NCBI RefSeq assembly: GCF_932526225.1
Contig: NC_064042.1
Location: 13,839,040-13,903,039, forward strand
DNA from: Nematostella vectensis
Lineage: Eukaryota > Cnidaria > Anthozoa > Actiniaria > Edwardsiidae
DNA length: 64,000 bases
Direction of reading: 5' to 3'
The notes beneath the pieces were generated by a model that was not told the origin of the DNA, ran no database searches, and saw only the letters and a list, made by a program, of their open reading frames with translations. This document shows positions 12,401 to 20,576 of the stretch, piece after piece; within the stretch, counting starts at the first letter, position 1; each line of letters starts with the position of its first letter. Made by a program: the position numbers and the translations under genes.

Positions 12401-15400
12401 TATCACCGTTAAAGCTCCAATAAGGTAATTATCACCGTTAAAGCTCCAATAAGGTAATTATCACCGTTAAAGCTTCAATAAGGTAATTATCACCGCTAAA
12501 GCTCCAATAAGGTAATTATCACCGCTAAAGCTCCAATAAGGTAATTATCACCGTTAAAGCTCCAATAAGGTAATTATCACCGTTAAAGCTCCAATAAGGT
12601 AATTATCACCGCTAAAGCTCCAATAAGGTAATTATCACCGCTTAAGCTCCAATAAGGTAATTATCACCGTTAAAGCTCCAATAAGGTAATTATCACTGCT
12701 AAAGCTCCAATAAGGTAATTATCACCGCTAAAGCTTTAATAAGGTAATTATCACCGTTAAAGCTCGAATAAGGTAATTATCACCGCTAAAGCTTTAATAA
12801 GGTAATTATCACCGTTAAAGCTCCAATAAGGTAATTATCACCGTTAAAGCTCCAATTAGCCGTGGGAAGAAGAGAGAGGAAGGGGCTTAAAGACTTCGAG
12901 TAAGCTTGCGTGATACTGAGACATTGCGTGACGTGGGAAAAGGAGAAAGGAAGGGACTTGGAGTAAGCTTGCGTGACCTGATTATATTGACCGTTTTAGC
13001 GCGAGACTTGAAGGGGGTGTTATAACTTAACCTGTATATCTTGACTGTTTTAGCGCGAGACTTGAAGGGGGTGTTATAACTTAACCTGTATATCTTGACC
13101 GTTTGAGCGCGAGACTTGAAAGGAGTTTTTTTAATTTTACCTGTATATCTTGACCGCTTTAGCGCGAGACTTGAAATTAGTGTTATAACGTTACCTGTAT
13201 ATCTTGACCGTTCTAGCGCGAGACTTGAAAGGAGTGTTATAACTTATACTGTATATCTTGGCCGTTCTAGCGCGAGAAGCAGCAGAAGCTGAACGAGCTA
13301 GACGTAGTGGTGGTTCTTCGCCTGCACCAGGTTCAGCATATGATAAATGGAAGCATTCCACACGATCTCAGCAACTGCCTCGTGTTTGGCGGGGCCGGCC
13401 TTATAAACCTACAGTCACGCATCAAAGAACTGGAGAAAGAGAAACACGAGCAGAAACGCCTCTATAGGTATGCAACACTTAGGAGAGTCGCCAGGCTGAT
13501 TTAGACAGCAGGATTTAATGCGCAATTCTACAACTCGACTCGTAGAGTGTAAATCTGCCTACGACTCCTCGACTACGATAGTCGTAGTTTGTAATTCAGT
13601 TCTAAGACATGTCGTAGACAGGTCGCATACGACTAAATCGAGCTGTCTTAATCGACCTGTAGTCAGACGGGCTTGACCATCTGAGACAACAGTGGTTTGA
13701 AGTTGTAGGCTGAACGCTCTCTTAAAACAGTGTAGTTTCGCTGGCGTATTTACCCTTAAGTTAAGTATGGAAACAATAATACTGCTAAACAGTAGCGGAT
13801 CTAGGCTATGGCTTTGGGCTGCCAGAAAGCCATAGGTAACAAGGCCTCTCCCCCCCCCCCCCCTTTGCCACTGAGACACAACCCCCCTTTAGCGAAAGGC
13901 TTGGTCCGCCCCTGCTAAATTTATATTTGCTAGATGTTAAAGTATCGAGCTATTTCGTACGACAACGGTCTTGCACCAGGAAAGCTTCAAGCCTTCAGCT
14001 TTTGTTTTGTGCTCAAATTTGGTTAGAACAACAACAGAAACATTAAGCGTAAATCCCGTTAGTTTAAATGATGGAAGACTGCAAGTGGTTGAGCAATTGT
14101 AATTAATTGACGAGAGTTCGCAGAATATTTCTAAGACTAATCTTCCATTTGCAGAGAGCACAGACAAACCCACGTGCAACTGATCAGGGACAAGAAAGTC
14201 ATGGAGTCGAGGGTGAGAGTTGTACTTGTTACGTGATGCCAGCAAAGTTTGATTCATAGACCATTAGTATAGCTTAGCCAATGATGTACTACTAGATGAT
14301 TTCTACTTAAAACCAATGAGAGCACGCGATGTGTAATATACCACTAGATGATTTCTACTTAAAACCAATGAGAGCTCGCGATTTGTAATATACCACTAGA
14401 TGATTACTACTAAAAGCCAACCAGAGCGCGCGTTTTGATGTACCATATACTAAAATGAAAATGTTACCTGTATTTCACCGGGTTTTTAGATTGACGAGTT
14501 GGAGGAGAAAGTGCGTAACATGATGATGCTGAAGTTCGGGCGTCTCGTGGATCTTGAGAAACTGGAGACTGTTACCGTCAACAGGACAGTAGAGGAACTG
14601 AAAGAGAAGCTACGGCAGGCGGAGAGTGAAAGCGCCAGAGATGTCGCCAAGTGGGACGTGAGTACCTTAAAGAATGTCGCTCGCCACTCCTTTGCTATTG
14701 TTTGCATTTTGAAAATGGAACGTTTTTTGCAAGAAAACGCCAACACAACCATCCACATTTTTCGACTTTTGTCCAAGATGCCGCGTGCTTTTATGAGTGG
14801 GAAATTTAAGCCAAAATAAACACAAAAACATATAACAATCTTTTACTTTCTATATAGTCTGTGAAGTATAATGTTTAAATAGCCTCTGTTATGCGCCATT
14901 TTGTCATCATATTTCAGATGGTTTTTTGGACATTTTATCGCATTATTGGCCTTCTAATTTCAAATGAAGAAATAACAAGGGCACTTGTAACATAAATAAG
15001 GATGTAAAAAAAATTCCTGCCTGCTACTGTCCTCAGTAAACGCCAAACATGTACAAATCTAGTGATCAGGATACACCCCAGGTTATTAGTGGTAGACCAG
15101 CCCTAATTTTCGTAAACTGTGTGATCGCAGAGTAAGATTGAATCGTACAAGCAGAAGAGCACACAGTTAACCCGCGAGAACACGCAACGACTCGACACGT
15201 TCACGGTACTGCTACAGGAGAAGAAGGAACTGGAACACATGTTAGACTCCAGACAGAAATCACTGGTAAGATATCAGCGCTAATTTAAACTTTTATAAGA
15301 GCAGACGTAGGACCCTAAATGATAATAAAATAACGTGAAACAATATGAAAAGTTGACCTGATGTCGTGTCTTGTTCAGACGGAAGGGAGAGCTGATAAAA

Positions 15401-15828
15401 TTAGATAAGGGTAGTTAAAGAAGCTTGCAAAACACTTATCCTCATAGTACATATTAACTAAAGTAGAATTGGACCTTTAACAACTTGAAAAGCAAAGTTA
15501 ATTTTGATTGGCAAGCACTGATTGTTAAAGGAGCAGGCACCATCAAATGATTACTCTTGCGTAGAATATTTGTCAGACGCATCCACATCTCTTCCAAATA
15601 CCCCCGCATACTAACTCCCTTTGCTGTGTCTAGGGAACTGAGTTCACAGGAGCCCGCAAAGCCGATCTTCGCGAGCGTCAACGACTTGTCCAACTGGTCC
15701 AATTACAGGCGCAAGAGATTGATGCACTCAAAGACGAAATTACCCTTTTATCGCGCAAGGGGGGACACATCCTACCGCCGGCACAGCCACCCCTCCCCCC
15801 CGGACAAACACCAATACCCAATCAGTAA
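1..15828 (+). CDS. CFAP44: Cilia- and flagella-associated coiled-coil protein, CFAP44-like, C-terminal part (11 exons)
   Basis: Eleven exons join in phase: 1-123 (5' partial), 273-457, 1099-1342, 1569-1745, 3162-3302, 11973-12134, 13271-13467, 14155-14212, 14490-14657, 15131-15265 and 15634-15828 (stop TAA). Together they give 594 residues. All introns obey GT-AG. The product is a charged, heptad-rich coiled coil with a Gly-rich stretch, a Ser/Pro/Glu linker, a very acidic insert and a short Pro-rich tail. Phrases such as [20 protein letters not shown] and [17 protein letters not shown] are what I associate with the C-terminal half of CFAP44 (WDR52). That protein works with CFAP43 in the tether/tether-head complex of inner dynein arm I1/f on motile axonemes. 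The N-terminal WD40 part would lie upstream of the window. The paralogue CFAP43 is the main alternative. The 8.7-kb intron after 3302 carries the retrotransposon nest. Confidence 0.68.
660..1090 (+). repeat. 17-bp tandem array (CTTGTCCCTCGTTCTAG) abutting an acceptor
   Basis: About 24 copies of a 17-bp pyrimidine-rich unit end directly at the acceptor TTTCCTTGTACAG of the exon at 1099. Every copy reads as a polypyrimidine stretch followed by TAG, so the array resembles repeated 3' splice sites. Variation is mostly single C/T differences. Confidence 0.9.
1099..1745 (+). CDS. CFAP44-like exons 1099-1342 and 1569-1745 (coiled coil)
   Basis: Exon 1099-1342 completes the split Arg codon and encodes [20 protein letters not shown] and the following conserved helix to MQDK, donor AAG|GTGAGA. 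Exon 1569-1745 begins [20 protein letters not shown] and ends in a basic run [11 protein letters not shown], donor CAG|GTTTGT. Both are strongly heptad-patterned. These two exons carry the most recognisable CFAP44-family sequence in the window. Confidence 0.72.
1746..3161. other. Intron with imperfect repeats, no gene
   Basis: 1.4-kb intron. It contains GCATGCATGTATTAC repeats near 2280-2330, a C-run at about 2732-2747, and a degenerate repeat field at about 2766-3115 built from GAGTTAGCTCGAGT-type units (variants TAGTTCGAG and TAGAGTTAG). I see no coding sequence here. Confidence 0.6.
3162..3302 (+). CDS. CFAP44-like acidic exon
   Basis: 47 codons in phase 0. An Asp/Glu/Ser-rich run ([20 protein letters not shown]) is followed by a Cys-containing motif [13 protein letters not shown], then donor CAT|GTGAGT. 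The next codons ([20 protein letters not shown]) are in the exon at 11973, on the far side of the inserted retrotransposons. A second possible AG (CAG at 3166) would change the frame, so the TAG at 3159-3161 is preferred. Confidence 0.65.
3309..3838 (+). repeat. 34-bp tandem array after the acidic exon
   Basis: About 15 copies of a 34-bp unit built from AGAGACTAGACTAGAGTAC followed by ACCACCCACCCTCTC. It begins a few bases after the donor of the exon ending at 3302 and ends shortly before the retrotransposon. Unlike other arrays here, the unit does not contain the real donor. Confidence 0.88.
3949..4219 (+). repeat. Split direct repeat A1
   Basis: 271 bp beginning TAATCCAAAATTACCGTCAC and ending GTAAAGAAACATTTG. 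It repeats at 10791-11061. It contains TATATAAAG near 4142-4150, which could act as the element's core promoter upstream of the gag start at about 4220. Confidence 0.88.
4217..5316 (+). pseudogene. Gag-like ORF with SAP-type N-terminus (one frameshift)
   Basis: The first frame (4217-4498) opens [20 protein letters not shown] and contains a helix-turn-helix [20 protein letters not shown] typical of a SAP DNA-binding motif. The coding potential then passes to another frame, visible from about 4452 to the stop at 5316. It encodes a conserved capsid-like core ([20 protein letters not shown]) and Cys/His-rich knuckles near the end ([14 protein letters not shown], then [13 protein letters not shown]). 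The shift lies near a G-run at about 4402-4410. A 24-bp tandem duplication (4420-4468) follows. In DIRS-like elements ORF1 is the structural protein; the role here is inferred. Confidence 0.68.
5396..6913 (+). CDS. Reverse transcriptase-RNase H of the DIRS/Ngaro-type element
   Basis: Open for 505 codons from the ATG at 5396. In-frame codons continue upstream over the gag end (about 5280 on), so the true N-terminus may be a frameshift fusion. RT palm motifs are visible: [13 protein letters not shown] (motif A), [15 protein letters not shown] (motif B) and the catalytic ILDDF box (xxDD) at about residue 198. RNase H follows from about residue 355 with [29 protein letters not shown] and the late Asp in GISDALSRF. 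The ORF is intact, so this copy is young apart from the nested insertion. It overlaps the recombinase ORF by 34 bp. Confidence 0.85.
   Translation: MTSLLNSLRFGARIGFDGTQKSRVSPNLISARVHPEIISKNIEKEVNLGRMAGPFSAPPLPNFQCHPVGVVPKKHSADWRTIYHLSFPEGDSINDGIPKDPYSLQYVRVDDAISILTSLGKGAFMAKTDLKSAFRLIPIHPNDWNLLGVRWESRYYVDLYLPFGLRSAPFLFNQLSEALEWVLKHNYNVRNVIHILDDFFVAESSKLGCLESFTRLLKFFISVGAPVVASKTIGPSTTLEFMGIELDTLRMEARLPSDKLERLKASLRDFKRKRSARLIELQSLIGTLQFACRVVVPGRTFLQRIIDLTRRVNHRFHHVKLSHGFFQDLAIWQQFTENWNGKAFFLEEAIRTSPDMELYSDASGSIGFGGYFSGRWFQGRWPPHLAISKKTGISIEWQELFPIVVACSLWCSEFSGKRIQFWCDNQSVVHIVNTGHSKAPRIMSLMRHLVGISMAHNFVVRCRFVPGHFNGISDALSRFQMARFRELAPAADQTPCVIPPSLMTL
6880..7815 (+). pseudogene. Tyrosine recombinase, 5' part, interrupted by a LINE
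   Basis: The ORF starts at 6880 ([20 protein letters not shown]). An N-terminal core-binding domain is followed by the catalytic domain with Arg in [10 protein letters not shown], the HxxR box HSFRIGAA and a [11 protein letters not shown] segment carrying the candidate nucleophilic Tyr. The reading frame leaves recombinase sequence at about 7815. The last five codons before the stop at 7837-7839 come from the 3' end of the antisense LINE. The missing C-terminal codons are at 10376-10449. The enzyme would recombine the circular cDNA intermediate into the chromosome. Confidence 0.8.
7816..10375 (-). mobile_element. 5'-truncated non-LTR retrotransposon nested in the recombinase gene
   Basis: On the - strand the element runs from about 10375 (truncated 5' end) to about 7816 (3' end). 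Its ORF starts inside the last part of the endonuclease domain ([13 protein letters not shown]) and reads through RT to a terminal zinc finger. There is no poly(A) tail at the 3' end. Both flanks carry TACGT near the junctions (left about 7813, right about 10377), so the target duplication is only a few bases or is microhomology. Confidence 0.75.
7879..10375 (-). CDS. Non-LTR reverse transcriptase (endonuclease remnant, RT, C2H2 finger)
   Basis: About 830 codons, open to the stop at 7879. The first 35 or so residues are the end of an apurinic-type endonuclease (conserved SDH-like DHR). The RT domain then shows [54 protein letters not shown] and the catalytic FADD in [11 protein letters not shown]. 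The thumb and C-terminal region include [18 protein letters not shown] and [20 protein letters not shown]. The product ends with a [20 protein letters not shown] zinc finger. The family is common in invertebrates; I do not assign the clade. Intact apart from the 5' truncation, so the insertion is fairly recent. Confidence 0.82.
10376..10449 (+). pseudogene. Tyrosine recombinase, detached C-terminal tail
   Basis: About 24 codons (beginning [20 protein letters not shown]) run to a stop TAA at 10447-10449, directly beyond the 5' end of the nested LINE. An RTP motif directly after the catalytic Tyr region is what I expect in DIRS-type recombinases. Frame and position therefore indicate the continuation of the ORF broken at about 7815. 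Confidence 0.7.
10495..10794 (+). repeat. Split direct repeat B1
   Basis: 300 bp starting GCGGTTAGTTCTGTCTGACG and ending GCGACATTAAT. It is repeated at 11198-11497. It directly adjoins A2, sharing TAAT. Confidence 0.88.
10791..11061 (+). repeat. Split direct repeat A2
   Basis: 271-bp copy of A1 (3949-4219), apparently identical. Divergence between A1 and A2 would date the insertion; none is visible by eye, so it looks recent. Confidence 0.88.
11198..11497 (+). repeat. Split direct repeat B2 and right end of the element
   Basis: 300-bp copy of B1. The element ends at TAAT (11494-11497) and host sequence TGCGGTGGGC follows. The 136-bp segment between A2 and B2 (11062-11197) contains GAAATAAACC, a possible poly(A) signal for the element. 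Confidence 0.86.
11518..11945 (+). repeat. 55-bp tandem array
   Basis: About eight copies of a 55-bp unit containing AAGCCGGCTTTATGTCTCCG and CCATTCTCCACTTTTACTT. It lies between the retrotransposon end and the acceptor at 11971-11972. The unit does not include the acceptor. Confidence 0.88.
11973..12134 (+). CDS. CFAP44-like exon after the retrotransposon-bearing intron
   Basis: 54 codons in phase 0 beginning [20 protein letters not shown] and ending EADLEAFQ. The acceptor is TTGATTGACAG and the donor is CAG|GTAATC. The donor is the first member of the 29-bp tandem array that follows, in which about 25 further AAG|GTAATT sites occur. Confidence 0.68.
12135..12856 (+). repeat. 29-bp tandem array of donor-like sites
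   Basis: About 25 units of 29 bp, each opening GTAATTATCACCG and ending CTCCAATAAG. Each unit boundary therefore reads AAG|GTAATT. The real donor CAG|GTAATC at 12132-12137 is the first, slightly divergent member (next GT at 12164, then every 29 bp). Confidence 0.92.
12985..13270 (+). repeat. 54-bp tandem array containing the acceptor and exon start
   Basis: Six AG dinucleotides in the context TTTAGCGCGAGA or TTCTAGCGCGAGA occur at about 12998, 13052, 13106, 13161, 13215 and 13269. The last is the acceptor of the exon at 13271. The seven bases CGCGAGA that follow each AG are the first exon bases, so the unit spans the intron/exon boundary. Confidence 0.9.
13271..13467 (+). CDS. CFAP44-like exon next to an acceptor repeat array
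   Basis: Starts CGC GAG AAG CAG ([20 protein letters not shown]) after TTCTAG and ends with two bases of an Arg codon before donor AG|GTATGC. It encodes a short non-coiled piece ([20 protein letters not shown]) and then helix [20 protein letters not shown]. Its acceptor and first seven coding bases are repeated five times upstream at about 54-bp spacing. Confidence 0.66.
13489..13668. mobile_element. Small MITE-like element, copy 1
   Basis: Inverted ends AGGCTGATTTAGACAGCA (left) and AGCTGTCTTAATCGACCTG (right) enclose sequence with CGACTCGTAGAGTGTAAATC and CTACGACATGT-type motifs. A reverse-oriented relative lies at about 17562-17678. Its internal motif recurs in the tandem array at 63655-64000. 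Non-coding. Confidence 0.5.
14155..15828 (+). CDS. CFAP44-like terminal exons
   Basis: Four exons: 14155-14212, 14490-14657, 15131-15265 and 15634-15828. The phases fit at each junction (1, 0, 0, 0). They encode the end of the coiled coil and a Pro-rich tail ending TPIPNQ before the stop TAA at 15826-15828. The last exon contains [17 protein letters not shown], which I recognise as near the CFAP44 C-terminus. Confidence 0.7.
14283..14445 (+). repeat. Three-copy 52-bp tandem repeat
   Basis: Starts of ACTAGATGATTTCTAC at 14291, 14343 and 14395 give a 52-bp period. It lies in the intron upstream of the exon at 14490. Confidence 0.85.
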
Positions 15829-15991
15829 AGCAGTGTGCTTTTGTAGATACTTAGGTAAAAAAAGTTTGTATTTTGTAAAGTTTAACCTATTTTAATGTAT
15901 ATTTGAGGATAATTGAATTTTGGCTGCGTTGTGCAAGGATCCACTCGTGTGAACTTTCGAATCCCTTTTTGATATGTAACACGGTGAAATG

Positions 15992-16104
15992 AATAAACAT
16001 CATTTATAGAAAAGCGAAGAACGTTTTTTTTTTAATGTACAAATTTCTGTGGCGTAGACTGCTGTATCTCTGTAGAGTTTTATTGGAAGGCTGATTCAAA
16101 TAAA
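15992..16104 (+). terminator. Polyadenylation signals of the CFAP44-like gene
   Basis: Two AATAAA hexamers follow the stop codon, at 15992-15997 (164 bp downstream) and 16099-16104. The first is the likely main signal. A T-rich downstream element follows at about 16025. No transcript evidence is available here. Confidence 0.55.
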
Positions 16105-16831
16105 ACGCGGCTATTAAAAGAAACAATTGCGTGATTCAATGGTGATTTATTTAAGCTTGGTAGCCAGGGACTAGACTAAGATGACAATATCAGTTAATAC
16201 AGGTACTTCCTACATACATATCGATTTTATAGTATCTCCGAACCCGAATAAGAAAACTAGTGCGGGCGCATGGAGACGAGGCTCTGTGGTAAATACCGTG
16301 ATTGCTTGAATAAGCGCTTTCCTCAAATAAGCTCCTCCCCCGATTAAGCACCTCACCTAAGCTTGTTGCACAATAGAATTCGAGGACGAGGGGGAAAGGG
16401 AGAAACCATAGTTGACAGTACTACCCGCCACAAAATAATAACATTGCGTTCCTGCTAATTATTTACTCCTTGCACGTAAAATAAAGCAATAGATAAATAG
16501 GATTTTGAAATAAGCGTACCCTCCAAATAAACGCCACGCCTGGAACAAAAAAAAAAAAAAAAAACGCCCCAGTGCTTGCTCGAGCAATTACGATTTACCA
16601 CAAAGGCCCACGAACTCAAGTACGCTTTTCACCTTTCGATAAAGTCTTCCAGCTTCGGCTCTTTTGCCGCCATATTTTTGCTGTTTACAATTGAAAAATT
16701 GCATGGAAGACCTTAAGGAAGAGATTGAGAATCCCTAGTAACAATGCAAAAAACCTCACAGGTATTCGCGGACAATCGAAGTGAGCATGGCTCTAAGTAT
16801 CTGTGGGCACAGTAGTACTCCGCCACTTTAT

Positions 16832-17306
16832 AACATACTGTATGCCACGACATGACGGAAAACCTGGAAAACGCGCAATTCCAGATAGAGAGAAGACACA
16901 ATTTCTTACAATGGCTATAGGTTTCTTGTATTACGGACTGATTTTCAAAACACAAATAACGTGAGGCCAAAGTGCACATAGATTTTGGCTTTTTAAGATA
17001 ATTTTTACTTGACCATCATTGCCCTGTGTATCAGTTCAGGGACGAAAAACTTAAATTTCAATGACACTTTACAAAAAGTCGCATCAATTTAAAAAAGTCG
17101 CACTTGAGAAATTCTCCGCCTTATTCGATGTGAAATGGGCTTATTTGAAGCGTCACGTCATGTTTTTCCATCATGTCGTATGCCACAGACATGACGGAAA
17201 AACATGACGTGACTCTTCAAATAAGCCCGGCATTTTACATCGAACAAGGCGGAGAATTTCTCTGAGTACTCAGGTTTTTCCGTCATGTCTATACCACAGC
17301 ATTAGG
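16832..17306. mobile_element. Nested foldback element
   Basis: A near-perfect hairpin with arms of about 76 bp (about 17103-17178 and 17188-17265) includes GGGCTTATTTGAAG / CTTCAAATAAGCCC and ATTCTCCGCCTTATTCGATG with its complement. Outer arms carrying ACATGACGGAAAA lie near 16850 and, inverted, near 17275. This pattern fits a foldback transposon or MITE. No ORF. Confidence 0.6.
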
Positions 17307-17945
17307 CCCTGAACAAACGCCATTCTTTTCATGTACCGTTCCAAATACAATGCATGTAAATGACAAAGTGTTTTTGTTTCATTATCATTTGTACGCATTT
17401 GCATTTGAACGGTACATAAAAAAAAACTGCATTTGCTCAATTCACTGTTTTAGGTCTATCTTTTACGTTGCTCTAAGGCTCCCCTGCTAGCAGAGCTGTC
17501 TTCCTGTTTGTTTCTATCAGTTCACCTGTGTCGCAAGTCTGTTCTTTCGCGAAAGAACAGGCCGACTTAGACAGCACGGTTAGTTGTATTGGACCTGGCT
17601 ACGACATGTGTTATGCCTGAGTTACAAACTACGGCTGTGTCGTATACGAGCATCGTGCTGTCTAAATCAGCCTTAAGCTCGATTGACTTCTATGTTTTCG
17701 GCCCTAGAACGTCGCGTTTCTTAAGTAATCAGTCTACTAAAAGCCTCTTGTGTCCCCAGCACCATACAAGCTATAGTGTTAATGCGTGTTAGAAAGGCAC
17801 CATACAAGCTATAGTGTTAATGCGTGTTAGAAAAAAGAAAATAAATCAATGGTTTCGTTGTTTCTCGAGTGTAGCCCGACGAGCTAACGAAACTTGAACT
17901 GTTCCAGTCGGAACTCACCCATGTAAACGCTATAGAAAGCTCCTT

Positions 17946-18295
17946 TGCAGGCCCGTACCCAGGATTTTTCGCATTTTTTTGCAAAATCCGAAAAATTGGA
18001 TCTAATTTTTCTGGGGGGAAGGGGAGGAAGGAGCAATTTTTCTGATAAAAATCTGACCACCACCGAAAGAGCAAAAATAGATTTTTTATGCCTTTGCATT
18101 ATCTCCAAGGGACGTTTATCGTCGGATTTGGCTCCAAAAAAGACTGACTTATGAATTAATGACATACCAGAGTGATCTTGCTTGTTCTTCATAGTATTGT
18201 CAACAAATAGCACGTTATTATCCCATTGAGAACCGAAAATGGACTTTCGGCCGTTGTAGGGGGAGTGCGTTCGGGGTCCCTGGGTACGGGCCTGC
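17946..18295. mobile_element. MITE with 17-bp terminal inverted repeats
   Basis: Left end GCAGGCCCGTACCCAGG and right end CCTGGGTACGGGCCTGC are exact inverted repeats about 350 bp apart. A diverged relative without clean ends lies at about 58488-58690 (shared TTTTTATGCC and TTTTCGGATTT-like stretches). No target duplication was identified. Confidence 0.65.
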
Positions 18296-19110
18296 TATGG
18301 AATATTTGTTGCGTCTTTGCGTGTTCTACTTAGCTGAAAATAAGCACAGGATTAACCGGCCTAGACCCTCGTGATTTATATCAGGGATTCCTCAGGCTAT
18401 TCAGGATGATGTGACGAAACAACACAGGCAACCCGAGCAGAACGCCAGGAGTTTAAAGGGGCAGCGTCATAGTAAGAGCTTGCAATCGCTCTGCGGAATT
18501 TCAGTCAAATTTTAATATTGACTTATGAGCCTCTGGTACATGCGGGAGACTTAGTTTCAAAAGAAATGAATACAAAACTGTCAATAAACATGGTTTTCAA
18601 TAAAATATTGCATACTATTTCAACAAGGCAATGACAGCTTAATGTTCAACTGTTTGTAGACAATTAAAATAAACACTGAATCCAGACATGCGCAGTACCA
18701 TGACGCTGCCCTTAAACCCAATCTAGACGACCAATCTATAGTATCAACTAACTTCTGACAACCATAGTTGACCGTGTAGATGGGCCAACAATGTTTATGT
18801 GACAATCTTCATTTGCTCTTGCAGATGGCGCAAGGTCGTCGGGTTTCATGTGGCAACTATGGTTGGTCAAAACCTAGAAGGTTTGCTAAGAATTAAAATT
18901 GACTACTATTTTGCGGCTCAAAATTAATGATGGCGCATAAAGGTGTGCATACCGATAATTATTTTCTGGCCTATCACACGGTCAATTTAAGTTGTCAACT
19001 AACATTGCTCGTGTAGATTAGGCTTGGGGCTGATGATATTTAAAGGTGTATTACTGTAGTATTGAGTGGTTAATAATGTTTCTACCATAGGATGGCTTTT
19101 GCTAAGAAAA

Positions 19111-20576
19111 CTAACAATCGATCATAAGTAACGCAACGAAGACATCATTCTGTTGCTGCTTCAAGACCGTGCCATCCTGTTGCTCGGTTTTTAGCACTTC
19201 ACTGCCGACCAGCATGCTTAGCGCGTCTTGCATCTCCCGCTGCTCCTCACAAGAGAGCTGGTGTAGTCGGGTTACCCTTTCATCAAAGCTATCCAAGCGC
19301 TTGTCGAACAGGTTCAACAGGTTTTTCAGCTGCTTTGTGTGTGAGATGTATTGTGCACCTCTCGCTTGCCATGGATCCCCGGCAGACCTGGATATACCAA
19401 TAAACACTTTGAGTCTGTCTATCATAAACGTCGCCATGTCAAACTCATCCGTCTGCTCATCAGCCATTGCCTGCTTTGCCTCCTCGTAAGGTTCCATTAC
19501 TATGGCCACAAAAATGTTCAGCATAAAGAGCATCATTGTCGTAGTGAAGACCGCAAAAAGTAACGGTCCCAGGATTACATCCACTTGACTCAGATCCGAG
19601 TAGTAGCCCTTGCCAAGTAGCATAGCAAAGAGCGATCCAAGGGTCCCTTGAAACGTCCCAAAGCCATCCATATGGGAGCCAAACACTACATACGTAAAGA
19701 TCGCAAATGAAGTAAACACAATGATCACTTCTACTGCGAATTGGGCCAGAAGCGAGAATGAGCGTGAGATACTATTGTACAACATGGAAATATGACGGTT
19801 GAAGCTGATGAGATAAAGTAGTCGCAGCGTGGACAGAAAGATAACAATGCCAACGATGTAGGTATTCAGCTCTGCCCATTGGGTGGCGTATTGGAAGCTG
19901 ACAAAAACGAATGGATTCTCACGAAGTTTCTTGATCGTCTTTTGGGTGTCAAGCATTCTTAAAATAAAAAGCACAACCGCTGATAAGGTTAAGCAGATCA
20001 CAACTAGCTGCACGATGTTCCAGGTTTGCTTGAAGTACTCCATTTTCATTCTGTAGATCTTTTTGATGTTTTTGTATGCGAGGATGAGTGTGACTACCAC
20101 TACCGTTATCTCGCAGAGAATGACCAGGGTTTGGCCTGGTCCAACGTGTGGATAAAGTCGGAAGGTTTCCACTTTGAGGAGATAAATCCCACCACCGGTC
20201 CCTTGACTTTCGAAGAGGAACGTAACAGAACTGAATAAATTCACTTGAGCATTGAATACGGTGAACTCGATGAAGGTAGCTCGGGTAAGATGGTCCAGCC
20301 ATCGATTCTTCTTAAGATCTACAATAATGCTATCAGCTTGTCCTGTGTTGTAACCCAAATCAGCCGTATATCCACCCCCTCCGTACCAGCCAAGCTGTCC
20401 CCAGTAAGGTAAGGTGTTTAATTGTCCGGTATCCCTGTATCGCCATGGAAAGGGACATTCAGCGTACGTGAGATTGGTCTTTGTACCCCAACCGGGAAGA
20501 TAGAACGATTTTTGTTCTTTTGTTGATGAGTAGAGATCGGCACACCATTCGGCGAAAAGATAGGTTTTACAAATTT
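19111..20576 (-). CDS. Terminal exon: TOP-like domain and polycystin channel helices
   Basis: It begins EICKTYLFAEWCADLYSSTK, completing a codon from 20812, and ends at stop TAG 19111-19113. The first about 130 residues are the extracellular polycystin (TOP) domain. Hydrophobic helices follow: TLVILCEITVVVVTLILAY, LVVICLTLSAVVLFIL, the pore-region helix LLFAVFTTTMMLFMLNIFVA and others. The tail is a soluble coiled segment (NLLNLFDKRLDSFDERVTRL). A pore stretch FAMLLGKGYYSD is visible. This is the PKD_channel family fold. Confidence 0.88.

Larger units (their letters stand above)
16105..19110. other. Intergenic region between converging host genes
   Basis: About 3 kb between the 3' end of the CFAP44-like gene and the stop of the polycystin-like gene. 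No credible exon was found on either strand. It holds foldback and MITE-like sequences (16832-17306, 17328-17426, 17562-17678, 17946-18295) and a direct duplication of about 36 bp at 17758-17832 (unit starts CACCATACAAGCTATAGTGT). A poly(A) signal for the - strand gene was not evident close to its stop. Confidence 0.6.

Noticed and set aside
12135-12856. CRISPR-like regular repeats
   Set aside because: Units are contiguous with no unique spacers and the context is a eukaryotic intron; the same holds for the other arrays.
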